This document shows positions 21,733 to 33,400 of a stretch of DNA of 64,000 bases, piece after piece; the first letter of the stretch is position 1, and each line of letters begins with the position of its first letter. The DNA lies in assembly GCA_014281115.1 (NCBI GenBank), contig JACONQ010000010.1, positions 2,666,001-2,730,000 on the forward strand, written 5' to 3'. This DNA comes from Laburnicola sp. R22_1 (lineage: Eukaryota; Ascomycota; Dothideomycetes; Pleosporales; Didymosphaeriaceae). The notes under the pieces were generated by a model, which was not told the origin of the DNA, made no database searches, and saw only the letters and a program-made list of their open reading frames with translations. The translations under genes were made by a program, and so were the position numbers.

Positions 21733-22834
21733 GCTGGTCTTGAACGTGGGCCATTGTACCATTGTAAAATGTCAAGAAATCTGTATAGTATCGAGCAATG
21801 TGTGAATACTTCCAAACGGCCACGGCTTGTTGTACCAATCTAGATGGATTCTCTTACTACTCACTTCTCTAGAAGATTTCTCGCTCTAGATTTGACGTAG
21901 GCAAGTCGCTCGCCCAACAGATCCGGAAGGCACAACCCCCCATACACAACCTCCCCCACCGTCCTCTCCTCAAGACACAACCCAATCGAGTCATCCTCAA
22001 CAGCGTAACCAGCACCCTCTCCCCCACCCAGCCGCCGCACAAGCTCCCTCCCTCCGCCATATTTCTACAGCTTCTCCCTCTCCACATGCATGCCCCCCCC
22101 TCACAGCTCACCACGGCGCGCCTACAATTAAAATAATTCCCCCACGGGCGGCGCGCGGGGATACCACACCACACCACACCACACCACACCACGGCCCGGA
22201 CGCCCCGAGCCCGAGCCAGCGACGATGCAGGACGATGCAGCCTCGCAAAGCGCGGCCCGCGCGCCCAACACGAACACAAGCGCTAGAGTCTGCTCTGCAG
22301 ACTGAACTCTGAACTGAGCGTAGCGTCTTGAAGGGAGGAAAGGAAAACACCGGGGGTCGCGCAGCAGGGTCTGTGGAGATGGGGAATAGTAGTGTGTGTG
22401 GGCAGTTAGAGGCGAGGAGCAAGGTGATGGATATGCATTGGAGTATACAAGTTGGAGCAGCAGATGCCGTGCAAGTAAAACAAATGATCAAATTGTATTA
22501 AAGAAAGTAGCCGGAAGAGAAAAGGGTATAGTTACCAACAAGATCCCAAAACCAGAAACCAAACCGCCCACGCAGTGCCTAGCAGCCCGCCAAAGGAGTG
22601 TGAAGGCCCACGGACAAAAAGGCATGACCAGAAGCTCGCTAAATGAGTGGCTGGAGAGTCTCCAATTGAAAACAGATGCAGAAAAGAGAGTGGAAGACCG
22701 ACATGCCCGTTTCACCCATCCGATGCGAATGGGCATGGACAGCCTGTCCGGTCGAAGGGCCTGGGGGGGTTGTATCTTTTCTCTTCAGATACAATCAAGA
22801 CTCCCAATATAGAGGGTTTTTACCATTCTCAGTG
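21733..22834. other. Intergenic with a CACAC microsatellite, no gene supported
   Basis: Contains about six tandem CACAC units at ~22164-22192 and CA/CT-rich low-complexity stretches. Open frames on either strand here are made by the low complexity and lack conserved features. Confidence 0.6.
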
Positions 22835-24233
22835 TCAAAACCTTTCTTGAAGCCCTTCCGCATTTTTCACAACGTTCCTGTTAACAGGATCGTTCCGCTG
22901 GTGCTTGAAGTCTCTGATTTCGTCCTTGCAGGTGTACTCCTTGTATGGAACACCATCGACTGTCCACGGACGAGCGCCGTGCACTGTTCGACAAAAGAAT
23001 CCAGCTGGTCCGCGGTGTTCAGCGGTGAGGTCGGCGACCAATTGCCGGATCGGGAAAACTTGGACTCCATACGCAAAGTACGAGTGTGTTCTCGTCCATC
23101 TCCAACAGCCCTTGGGACTGCTCCAAGAACTCGACAGGAAACTTCCTGTCGCGTGAAATCGAGTTCAGAAAGTCTTTGTCGTCTCGCCGGTAAGCCGGAT
23201 CCTGGAAAAAGATGGGAATCCTCGGTTTCGAAGGGTCATCCCCCTGTAGTACTTCCGCCAGGTCAAAGACGGCCAAATACTGCACTATCAAAGCAGGTGG
23301 AGCTCAGGGAATTTCCAGCGGAAAATTACTAAGCATTTCATTATAACTTGCGGTCGAACCAAGACCAAAGCAGATAATCTTGGTGATAGGAACTTCCACT
23401 TTGCTTATTACTCCTCGCATCTCCTCTCGTTTCGCGTGGCATTCCCAATCCTTCTTAAATTTCGCGACAATCTCCTAGTCTATAAGAGGCTCGCCTACTC
23501 CGCGCATTTCCAATAAGTAGAACATTGGTACTCTGGCGGAATGCAACCTTACGTACGGTTGATAGATCTCTTCGACCCACCAAAGTGGGAAGAAAGGTTC
23601 GGGTGGACCGTTGGGGCCGCCGCAGAGAGTTTAATGCGAGTAGAAGTGAATAACTGGTTCTCCGATGCCTTCTGGAACCGCTCCATGGCCATGCAGGTAC
23701 GTCCGATCGATCGTCTCTCGATGCTCTGCTCCAGTGACATCTTTGAATGTCAAGTCGACCTTGTCACAGAGAGATTTGCGCCGTGTGTGAATGCTCTGCC
23801 TCTGTTTGGCCATGAACGCTATGTCCTCTTTTTTGAAAATGGGCCCTCCTTTCAAGTCATTATACTATGATGTTAGTGTGGAGTACGATGTCACATGATA
23901 CCACCAACCTGATGTAGACTAGTTGCTGATCACGATTCTGCTACTTAAGCAGTTTCTCTGTTCAGCTTGTTACAATCAACTCAGTCTCTCATTCCTAATT
24001 GCTACCCTACTTATCCCTTACATATGATTATAGAGATTTTCGAGTTCTTCCTCCGTCAAACTAGTCTTATAGTCAATGATTAAAGGGGCCTTGTCGGAAT
24101 GATAACTGCTAATCTTCGTGGGCGGTAACAGCCAAGTGGGGGATGGGGACAACTTCTCGGGTGAAGGGGTAGATGGATCTTTCGAATATGACTGCTTGGG
24201 TGGAGGGGTAGATGGATCTTTCGAAGAGGACAT
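22835..24233 (-). pseudogene. SRR1-like family gene, inactivated
   Basis: Minus strand. An ATG at 24233 opens a proline/serine-rich N-terminus containing a doubled SKDPSTP motif and ending SLTEEELENLYNH at a likely GTAAGG donor (24021). After an intron the frame runs through KEDIAFMAKQRQS, IICFGLGSTASYNEML, QYLAVFDLAEVL, PIFFQDPAYRRDDKDFL and VEFLEQSQGLL, then DLTAEHRGPAGFF. This is the conserved path of fungal SRR1-domain proteins (GLGS.. and QDPAY are hallmarks). The main exon frame is interrupted by TAA (23631-23633), TAG (23475-23477) and TGA (23304-23306), and by a one-base frameshift near 23035. Each stop fits a C-to-T change of CAA, CAG or CGA. The exact first acceptor is unclear. Confidence 0.8.
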
Positions 24234-25685
24234 AGTCGAGGTTTTGGCTGATAACTGGCCACTAGAAGGATGTCTATGGCGCAGAATAGATGCTTGCTTA
24301 GGTATTGTGGAAGAAAGGTACAAAGAATGTATGATAAAGATATTCAAAGAAAGAAGATGCCGGTATGGAGTGTATGCGGAAAGATAGGCTGCTGCACACT
24401 CGAGGAAGGAGCTTTTATACTTCGGTCTGTCCAGAAAATCCGCGTGGAGAATGATGCCATGACTCCTCGCTCTTTGACTCACAGCAGAGTCGACACACCT
24501 TTTGGCCACTGGGGTCAGCTGTCCCAGGCGATGGACGGGATCGTGCTTTGGCGCCCAAGAGGTCTGCTAGGGCTGGTATTGGCCGATGATGTTGCACAAG
24601 CCCGGTTTAGACACCCGTGTCTCGAAAGGGCACGGCAAAGCCGCCCAGGTGAGGGTCATTCCACGAGGGCGACTTCACTAGACCGTGAGTCGCCGAGGTG
24701 ATATTGGTGGATACTGTTGCACAGAGGCATTTAAAGCTGTGACTCGCATAGTCAAGGCCAAGCTGAGGGTCATTACACGCGGGTGTCTTCGTTATATCAA
24801 GGTCACAGTTGTTGCACGGAGTCATTTAGTGTTTGTGACGGCACAGATATAGCCAAGGTGGGAGTCCTTCCAAGTGGGCGACTGCGCCAGACTTACAATC
24901 ACCGAGGCGACAGTGGTCGATATTGTTGCACAGAGCCATTGGGAGTTTGTAACTCGCACGGGCACGGCCAGGCTAGGACTCACTCAAAGTTGGGCAGCAG
25001 TCATTCCACGTGCAGACTAGCTGCTCCGCACGGTGGTAGCTGGCTCAGCCTGGCTGCACGGAACCAGCGGCACGTTGGCGCAACAAGGCCAGAGGAGGTC
25101 CCCAGATGTCCCAGGTCGAACGACCCGCGGGAGCGCTCGTTGTACATAGAGGCATCACAGCGAACCGGCACCGCACTGGTGCATCTAGGAGGGCGATGTT
25201 GCAGATGAGTGAGATAGTCCTTTGGATTTGAGGATATGTCCACTGGTTGATAGCTGTCACTGGCAACGGTCCAGGCTTTTGATGCAGGTCTGAGGGCCGG
25301 CACGGCAACTGGTGCCGTGTTCGTCGAGGTTTAGAATGCGCGCTGACTTGCGAGTTGAGCGTGAGCAATTAGTAGACACGTTGACCAAGTTGAGTTGAAC
25401 GACCGTTGAACCGGCGAAATGTACGTAGGAGCCGTAGGAGGTATGGGGGGTCGTGGTGGGGGCTGCAGGATCGTGGTGTTGTGGTGTCGTCAAGTTGCGC
25501 TAGTGCTATCTAGGCTCTAGCGTCGGACATACGCCGGAGATCGGCGTGGACGGCCCCTCACCCCCTCACCCCCTGCACCCTTGCATTTGTAGCAACGTCA
25601 TGATTGTCTCAGGCACATCGGTGGGATAGGAAGCTCTCGCAATGTTCAAATCTGACCATCATACTTCCAAGACAAACCGCTCATC
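24234..25685. other. Intergenic, with diverged minisatellite and aldo-keto reductase promoter
   Basis: Apart from the repeat array listed separately, no gene is supported. The 100 bp before 25686 carry CCCCTCA repeats (25554-25575) likely within the promoter of the aldo-keto reductase. Confidence 0.5.
24591..25020. repeat. Diverged minisatellite of ~95-125 bp units
   Basis: The box GTTGCACAGAG, or a near match, recurs at 24591, 24716, 24811 and 24925. It is followed in each unit by variants of GCATTT..GTGACTCGCA, CACGGCCAAGCT, GTCATTCCACG and GGGCGACT, then GTCACCGAGGCGA. Unit length varies (125, 95, 114 bp). No open frame spans the array, so it is treated as non-coding. Confidence 0.65.
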
Positions 25686-26743
25686 ATGCGCGTATCCATT
25701 GCCTTTGCGGCTCTAATTGGCCTCTCCGAGTGCCGCAACAAGCAGCAACCGATCGTCTTGAACCCGGAAGGCATTGCGCAACCAGCAATTGGCTTCGGAA
25801 CATGGAACTTGAAGGAGAGTCAAGATAACACTACGAGTGCCGTGGCTATTGCCATCGAAAAGGGCTACAGGCAGATTGATTGCGCGGCCGCGTACGGCAA
25901 CGAAGAAGCAGTTGGAAAGGGCATCCACAAGGGGTTAGAGAAAGCGGGTCTGAAGAGAGAGCAGATATGGGTTACGAGTAAACTGTGGAATGATCAGTAC
26001 GTTCGTCTTCGTCAGGCGTGTTCGAATTATAACAACTAACATAGTACAGCCACGCGCCCGACCGTGTAGAAGCCGGTCTCAACCAAACCCTCCAGGACCT
26101 CAACCTCGACTATCTAGACCTCTACCTCATGCACTGGCCCGTCGGCAAAGGCCCCGATGACAAGAAATACCACTTCGACCACCTCGACACCTGGTACGCC
26201 ATGTCCGAGCTCCTCAAAACCGGCCGTGTCCGCCACATCGGCGTCTCCAACTTCGCCCCCGCCCAGCTAAAGGACTTGCTCAAACACAGTCACGTCAAAC
26301 CCGCCGTCCACCAAATGGAACTCCACCCCTACCTCCCGCAGAGCAAGTGGGTCCGCGCGCACCAGGCCCACGGCATCGCCGTCACCGCCTACTCGCCTCT
26401 GGGCAACATGAATCCGACCTATGGTGATCGCGCGCGCCGCTCGGTGACTACGCAGTCCAAAGCGCCGCTACTCCTGGAGAACGAAACGATCAAGGATATC
26501 GCAGGGAAGCGCGACTGCACCGCCGCGCAGGTTGTGCTCGCATGGGGTATGAGCCGCGGGACGAGCGTGATCCCCAAGAGCAAGCACGAGGCATACATTG
26601 AAGAGAATCTGGGGGCGAAGAGATGTGGGCTTGAGACAGATGATTTGGCGAACATCGATGAGTTGGGGGATGACCCGGTGAGGTTTAACAATCCTGGTGG
26701 AGCGTGGGGAGTGCATTTGTTCGAGGGGTTGGATGATGCGTGA
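25686..26743 (+). CDS. Aldo-keto reductase
   Basis: Two exons, 25686-25996 and 26050-26743, joined across a 53-bp GT-AG intron, give 334 aa. The (beta/alpha)8 family hallmarks are complete: GFGTWNL at the start of the barrel, the catalytic Asp and Tyr in IDCAAAYGNE, the Lys in VTSKLWN and the His in LMHWP. These are followed by GVSNF, AYSPLG and the cofactor motif VIPKSKHEAYIEENL. It should reduce carbonyls (aldehydes, sugars or ketones) with NADPH. The first ~16 residues (MRVSIAFAALIGLSEC) are unusually hydrophobic and could act as a signal peptide, rare for this family. A later start is possible but no downstream Met precedes the barrel. The natural substrate cannot be told. Confidence 0.93.
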
Positions 26744-27965
26744 GGGATGATTCGGCAATTAGGAATTCAATCTATAGGTTGCAACGGAATAGAATCCGCG
26801 GGGTGTGGACATCGGCCTGTATGTAGTTATTGGGAGCAAACGCTTTCGCAATGTGCTTGTGTTGATAGGCGATCTGTCTCCATAACGACTATTAAGCTGT
26901 CACAGCGGCGTCGCTTCTCTTGGCATGCTATAGAACTTACCAAGTCACTACGCGCTGTGATCACCTTATTCAGCTGCCAACAAATAGTAAGCTAACACCA
27001 GGGGGACACGTTCCAGTGTGGCCCTTGCGCAATTTTATTATGAGATGGACCGAATTTTGACACAACGGTGAAGGTGCGCGCCGTAGAGCGACGTCAAAGA
27101 CTGAAATAAATATCGCGAAGAGTATGGGGCCTGCGTGAATGGCGAACTCAGGTTGGACCGAACCAGCTTGCTTCTCTATCTCGTCAGGATTGTAAAAGTA
27201 TGACACGAAGATCGCGTCCTGTAGCAAACAAGCCACCTTTTGCAAAAATACAATCCGGATTCCCGAATGATGTTCTCCATAAAGCAACATTTCGAACTTG
27301 TGGAGAGGTAGACGTGGTTAGAGTGAATTTTTAAACTATGCTTGAGGTGATTATTCTGTGAAAGCGCTGTAAGGATTTAGCTACCTGGTTTCCCGGACCA
27401 TTGTGCCGTTACTTTGGTATAGAAAGCGATGTTCTGAGCGCGGGATAGTTGGTTTTTTGCCGGAAGTTCAAACTATGAGATAGGGGAGGCTGATTGAGCT
27501 TATGTATGTCCATTATTAGTAATATGCTAAGTAACATAACTGGATATAGTACTATTTCATCTTAAAGAGATCTTCGCGCACGGTTGAGTACACTGTATAA
27601 AGCTGCTAGGGAAGAAAGCTTTTAGGATGCTAGAATAAATAATGGGGGCGTTTAATATGACTATCTATGGAGCACTATCCCTTTGACGGTATTCGAGCCA
27701 ATGCAACATTTGGGATCAATGATCGAATGCTAAAGTTCCAGGTGAAATAGTCAGTCTACGGTCGGCTTGCCGAACGCCTTTTTTGACCCTTTTTTTGGTT
27801 TGAGGTTGAAGTAGATTGAGAGCGCTTAGCAGTTCGCGCTTTTTTTGTGATCACCTTTTACGCTCTTTTTGATTACTAAGCAGGGGGCTCTGCTTCTTTT
27901 GCCATGTTATTTGAGATGAAAGCCTTTGTCGTTCTACGCCTAGGTAGTTAATTTAACGCCACATA
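26744..27965. other. Intergenic, ending in an old dispersed repeat
   Basis: No convincing gene. The minus open frame 26970-27290 has a hydrophobic stretch but no known motif and may be a gene relic. Positions ~27820-27965 are a repeat shared with the AT-rich block at 55.0-55.16 kb in inverted orientation, and the pogo-like element at 27966 inserted at its end. Confidence 0.5.
27820..27965. repeat. Dispersed repeat copy, less mutated partner of 55.01-55.16 kb
   Basis: Contains GCGCTTAGCAGTTC, GATTACTAAGCAG, AAAGCCTTTGTCGTTCTAC and CCTAGGTAGTTAATTTAACG (read on plus). The same blocks occur in the same order on the minus strand of ~55160-55010. There they differ mainly by C-to-T and G-to-A changes. 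It is probably a fragment of the LTR-like segment at 54927-55571. Confidence 0.6.
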
Positions 27966-29791
27966 AGCCAAGGGTCCTAGTTTCCGACAGCCCCGTGTTT
28001 CCGACACCCTGCAAAGCCCCGCCGCCGTCACCACCCTGGTTACGAATGTGTTCACAACTTTGTTAAATAAATCTCTAAAAACACAAAATAAACTGCATTT
28101 GAAGAGCTTTAATTGCTTTCTTTGTCTACACTTAAATTATGGGCAAGATACTGTTGTGTTGGTCGTCGATCCTGTGCCAAACGTCGAACTAATGCCTGCT
28201 CCGCTTCCTCCTTAGAGCAACTCTCCTCCATCTTCTGCGTTGGGCTTCTCGCCTTGCGAATACGTTAGGAGGGCTCCTGATTAGTCTAAGAGAGAACCTC
28301 TGCAAGACTCGCGAAGCGATTGTTTAGATTAATTGCGACTTTGCAGCGTTTTGGCGGATTTGCTTACTTAATATGCTCGCGCAAGGAAGCAATCTTACAA
28401 TCCTTTATAGAGACCTCTATTGCGATATAGTCTAGCGCTGTGGCAGCAAGCCGAATATATTGTTGTGTAGCTAGAGAGCTATTCTTCCCAGAAAATAGCT
28501 TCACAATGTCGCCACCGCGTTTTGGCGTCCTAATATCTATAGTAGAAGAGGGGGGTGTTAACGGCCGTTGGCGCACTACAACCCACCGAGAACCTAAGGG
28601 CTTATCCACGCTCTTAGGATACAGCCCTGTCGCCTTCCACCCAGCTCGTACGCACTGCTCTCGAAGACCGATTTTACGCGCTTCTGCATAAAATTCAAGA
28701 AATCTGGCCTTCCCAACCTTCGTTGCATCTGTCAGAGCTGTATGCTCGCTAAGGAACCACTAATACGCTGCCTTTAGACTTAAGAAATAACTAAGATCTA
28801 AAGGCTGGAGTATATATAAAGTATAGGCAGGCAAAACAAGCAAGTAAATATTATTTAGATAATATGTAGTTATAAATTCGTCTAAGGTATGACTGCCATA
28901 ACTATTAACAATAAGCAACCGTGCCTTGGATGGATTATTAGCTAGGATATTAAGCCAAAAACTCCCACTTAAACCACTGCTCCTAGATGCTTTTGGCCTT
29001 AAAGATGACAAGGGGGTCTAGAGCGACACCAAGCGCGGAGATACACTCTATTACAGAGGTCTAAGTACGGGCATTTACTATCTTAACTAGTACAGAGTTC
29101 GGATTTTCCTGCAAGGAGCCAATAACAAGCCTATTAATACCCTGGCCTTCCATAATGCCGCCCTCGTCGGCGTTGTACCTCCGTCGGGGGGGAACCCAGC
29201 TCACAGTCCCGTACAGGTCGAACAAGTGCCTAATATTATCTAGAGTAGCTGCATTTATGCGTTCCCAGTTAGTCTAGCGGCCTAACTTTGTCTTAATAGC
29301 CAGGTGGCGCCGCAAAAAGTGATTAGACCACTTCCTCCCTAGGTTCCTGTGGTCACCCTCTTGCTTAAGCACGCCAGTTGCGATGGCTCGCACTTGCGCA
29401 TGCGTTGGCGCGTAACCAAGGGCTTCCTGCTAGAGAATCTAGTGCTCTAGATGCTCTTCTTAAATAGTTATAAGCCGCTGTTTACTATTATGAGCGTGTT
29501 AGTGAGGTTGGGCACTATTAAAGCGGCCGCGAAGAGTGTTCCGTGGTATCCTATGCTAAGCAGCAGCAGTGGCCAAAGCAACCCTAAATTCGAGGTCTGC
29601 GAGTGCATTTTGGATGTCGCCCTCTGTATATCTAGCTATTGGAAGACAGAAAAAATGATGCAAAAAGATGAATTGAAATTAATGAAGAATTGAATTTTTA
29701 AGAACTTATATTCGGTTGTAGTGCATGATGAGGAGGCGCGGTTGTGGGGCTGTCCGAAACACGGGGGTGTCGGAAACTAGGACCCCTGGCT
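27966..29791 (-). mobile_element. Pogo-like Tc1-mariner superfamily transposon (1826 bp)
   Basis: The ends are inverted repeats of about 48 bp with few mismatches, starting AGCCAAGGGTCCTAGTTTCC on the left and AGCCAGGGGTCCTAGTTTCC read from the right, flanked by TA at 27964-27965 and 29792-29793. Each end contains two TTTCCGACA boxes. The transposase runs on the minus strand. It is only moderately AT-shifted, suggesting limited RIP. Confidence 0.92.
28364..29650 (-). pseudogene. Pogo-like DDE transposase, broken
   Basis: From high to low coordinates: a psq helix-turn-helix (GDIQNALADLEF; HRIPRNTLRGRF) at ~29640-29530, then a CENP-B-type DNA-binding domain (LGYAPTHAQVRAIA; GRKWSNHFLRRH) at ~29430-29290. 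The DDE core follows (RLLIVNSYGSHTLDEF; VLPAYTLYILQPLDLSYF) at 28760-29011, and the C-terminal region at 28364-28609. Several TAG/TAA codons interrupt it. The motif normally reading DGHGSH is NSYGSH, which removes the second catalytic acid. It is flanked by the element's inverted repeats. Confidence 0.88.
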
Positions 29792-30474
29792 TAGTCAGTC
29801 TATATTTGTGTTCAGGCATTGTTCTGTAATGCGTACATGCCCACGGGCGCATTCGTCACGGTTGGACGATATCAAATAGAGACAGAAGCACTGAACAGGA
29901 AAACTAAGTAAGGAGCGACTATTTTATTCAAGGGAGTGACTACGGTCAGTGATAATATCAAAACTAACAGCTAAATATGAATACAAGAAAAAGCAACGCC
30001 AAGACAGTATAACCAATGAAAGTAACACAAAAATGAAATAAGAAAGACACAAACCAGCCAAAAAGAAAATTTCGAAGAAAGAGAAACAAAAACAGAGTGC
30101 AGACCGGAAGCATCCCATCCAAAGCCGCGTGAGCAGCCAATGTCAATCAGTCAGGGACTGAGACAGGAATGGGTAGAGCGGGCAGGTTGCGTTAGTGGGA
30201 AATTGCGGTTCATCGTAACAAGAAAGCCAAAAAAAAAGAGAACAAGCGTGTGATTAGGGGTGCTGAGAAAAAGGAGACAAAACAAACGAAATGCGGATTC
30301 GACGGCTGGTAGAAAGGGATTCCGAGACGCTGAATGTGGAGAATCAGGTTCAATCTGGGGAGTCGCAACGCCGAATGTTGAATAGTTCCGAATAAAGGAA
30401 TTATACTGGGCGTGTGGTCAAATTGAGACAGACTGTCCTTGGCCGGCCACTGCAAGATTGCCGAATTCGCAAGC
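29792..30474. other. Intergenic, purine-rich, no gene supported
   Basis: Long A/G-rich runs at 29950-30300 give phenylalanine-rich, hydrophobic open frames on the minus strand that look like composition artefacts. The region is the 3' flank of the Argonaute gene. Confidence 0.5.
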
Positions 30475-33400
30475 TTAAAGATAGAACATGTTTTTATCCA
30501 ACTCCGCTTTCCACGGATTGTTTCGTTGGGTGCTTTTAACCATCGGATTGTGCAAGAGGGCAGTTTTCACACCACGCAGATAATCCGTCACAGCCTCACT
30601 CATGCTTAGACCCTTTGCGGCGTCATCGCCGTTTTTCCCCATTGCCGCTTGGACAACGGAAGGAATATTTTCGACCTGGCCTGTGCGGCAGAAGTCGATG
30701 TAATTGAAAGCGCGGCGGCTGAGTTTCTGGGCGTAGTGAATGGGGAGCGCAATAGCGACTGGGTCTCCTGTCTGACAGCTCTTGTTCAATTCTTTGGTCT
30801 GGGATCGTCAATATGAATAGAATAAAGGATGAGAACCTGCAATAACATACCATTGTTGCGAATTGCTCTCTATCAAGAGAAAACTTATTGTCTTTGTCGT
30901 TGTAGAATACATAGTAAAAGTATTTAGCTTTCCTCTCTTCTGTCTCAGTAGCAAAGTGCAGATCCGGCATTTTCTCGGGGTCTGACACCTTGTCCTGCTT
31001 CTTGGATCTGGGCGGTGAAGCATTCTTATTGATGAGAACGTAGGCCAAACGCATTTTGGCATCATTGACATCGTTGGTATTGTTGGCTTTTTGACCGAAC
31101 ACCTCCTCGTAGGCTTCCGCGATGGCATTCATTTCAAAGTGAACAATATTGGCTTGCTTATAGCGTATACGAGTCTCCTCATCAGCCTCAGAGCCAGGTT
31201 CCTCTGGGGATATGACGCCTTGCACGCCTCTGCCGTCGAAGTCTAGACCATCCCGATAGAACAAGACGTGTGGTTTTTTGTATTTCTCTTTTTCCGACTC
31301 TTTCCAGCTAACGAATCGCTCCCTTGCCATGTCCTTGAGTCCTTCTATGCAATTGTTTTTAACGAAGAAATCTTCTTGGCATTTAAGACGTGGGTTCCGC
31401 TTGTGGTCAACCTTTCGGACCGAAGATTGGAAACGTATAGATCCTGGAAAGTTGCTGGGAAACGAGCCATTTTCTACCCTCGTATTTCCGACCACTGCCG
31501 CGACAGATGGACAGTATTTAATGGCATTAGGTCCTGCATGCGAGATATGCCCACCCAATACCACGACAGGCGTAGACTCTGTGGCCGTTGTGAGTAGGTT
31601 CAGAGCATCGTGTTCGAAGTTAGTGCCCATAGCCATCAAGTTCATCTTTCGAAGAATGTTGTTAGGAAAATAGGACTTCGCATCCTCGTTGCGACCACTT
31701 GACTCCATCTTTTCGGCGCCACGATCTATAAGATCGGTGAGCGATTGCAGGGTTGTACAGACGATATTGACTCCGGCTGTTCGATCACCGTAGCTACTGA
31801 GTTGGCGGTAAATATGCCTCACGTCGGCTCGGTCGCGCCCAGTTGTATCTACCACAGCGAGGAGAAAACTTGGATTTTGAATCCGATTCATCATAACATT
31901 CGGATTGTTAAAGAATGTCTCCAAGGAAGGAATGGGAATAACCTCAGTCTCAGAGAAAGAAATTTTGTCCTTTGCAGGGTATTTCAATCGCTGCACTTTG
32001 CCCCTCAACATGTTGGTGGTGTTATTTAGGGTCTCATCGCTGGAGTTTGGATGCGCAACGTAGAGTAGTCCCAGCGATTGGCACCTCTTGCTGTTCGCAG
32101 CTTTTGGAATTAAACCTTTAGGCTCTGGCGTGTAGGCCTCAGCTTTCAGGAATGTGGGCACTGCGGTGAATGCGAAGAAGCACTGAAAATATGTCAGCGA
32201 AGTTTTAGTCGCAGGGTTTGCAGTCTCACATCGTTACTAACTTTCCTCAAGACTTTTGACACATAATCGTGCTCAAAATCCTTGGGCTCTTGGCTCATGA
32301 TGGCCTTTGTCAATCGTGGATAAAACTTTGACAGATCTGTGATATCACCAGCCCTCCTCAAGATCTGGACCTCGTCGACGACAAGCATCTCAAGTGGAAC
32401 CCAATGCTCCTTGTTGCCCACCCTTCCGATGTTTGCGAGAGGTAGAGTCGTATACTGCAATATCTTTCCATTTTCCAGAACTTCTAGACACATCTTAGCA
32501 CTCTGACAGCTTGGTTTATACGCAATTAGACCTACTCTCATTGAAAAACCTCTCTACCGTGAACAAGCGCTCTTTTACAGCAAATCGCTTCACGTCTCCC
32601 GGAAGACGGATATCATTGATGGTGCACGAACGTCCGTCTTGCACCGTCTCAGGGTCTCCTGGTTTCGGTATAGTGAGGATCCGGCCCTTTTTTCCAGCTT
32701 CCATGGTGTAAACACAACGTACTCGAAGTCCGAGAAGCATGTGTCTAACCGTATTCAAACGTTGCGTCGAGCCGCTTCCTAGAATTGAGGGACCAAACAG
32801 CTCAATAAGAACGTTGCTTACGATGCTGTTATTCAGTATGACTGGAACGATATCGAATTTGAAATTCAACACCGCGCAGTTAGTATCTACGGGGCTGAGT
32901 TGGGGCGACTCCTCGGGCAACACTTGGTGCTCGGTACCGGATAAGTCCGATGTATTCCGATCTGACAATCCCCACAATGACATTTGCTGTCGCACTTTGA
33001 ACTTCACCGTGCTTAGTTTCTCGAAGGGTCCTTGTATGGGGTATTTGAGCTTGCGAGGTTCAAGGTCATGAGACCCTTGTACAATGTCGTAGAAGAAGTC
33101 GTTAGCTATTCCATACCCCAAGCGCTGAGTCTGCACATGGTTCATGTTCTGTGTCGCGCATTTTCGAATGGCGAGACCCCAATACTCTAAGTAATTGGGG
33201 CTTTGGATGTTAAGGACCTTATGAGGCCCTTTCTTCATAATACAGCACATCTTGGATACGGCATTGCCAGAGGAACCTTGGGCTTTCTTTGTCAATTTAG
33301 TGCTGGCGAGGACGACTAATTTTTCTTCGGAAAGCTCCTTTTGAAGGTCTTGTACCCATGAGTCGCTTTGGCCAATGGGAATGATAAGTTTGTCAGCCGG

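Noticed and set aside
22108..22491. Minus-strand frame over the CACAC repeats
   Set aside because: Encodes only low-complexity repeat-derived sequence.
26970..27290. 106-aa minus-strand frame with a hydrophobic stretch
   Set aside because: Lacks family features and a convincing promoter; may be a relic but cannot be supported.
29924..30455. Phe-rich hydrophobic frames on the minus strand
   Set aside because: Produced by purine-rich runs on the plus strand; no conserved pattern.
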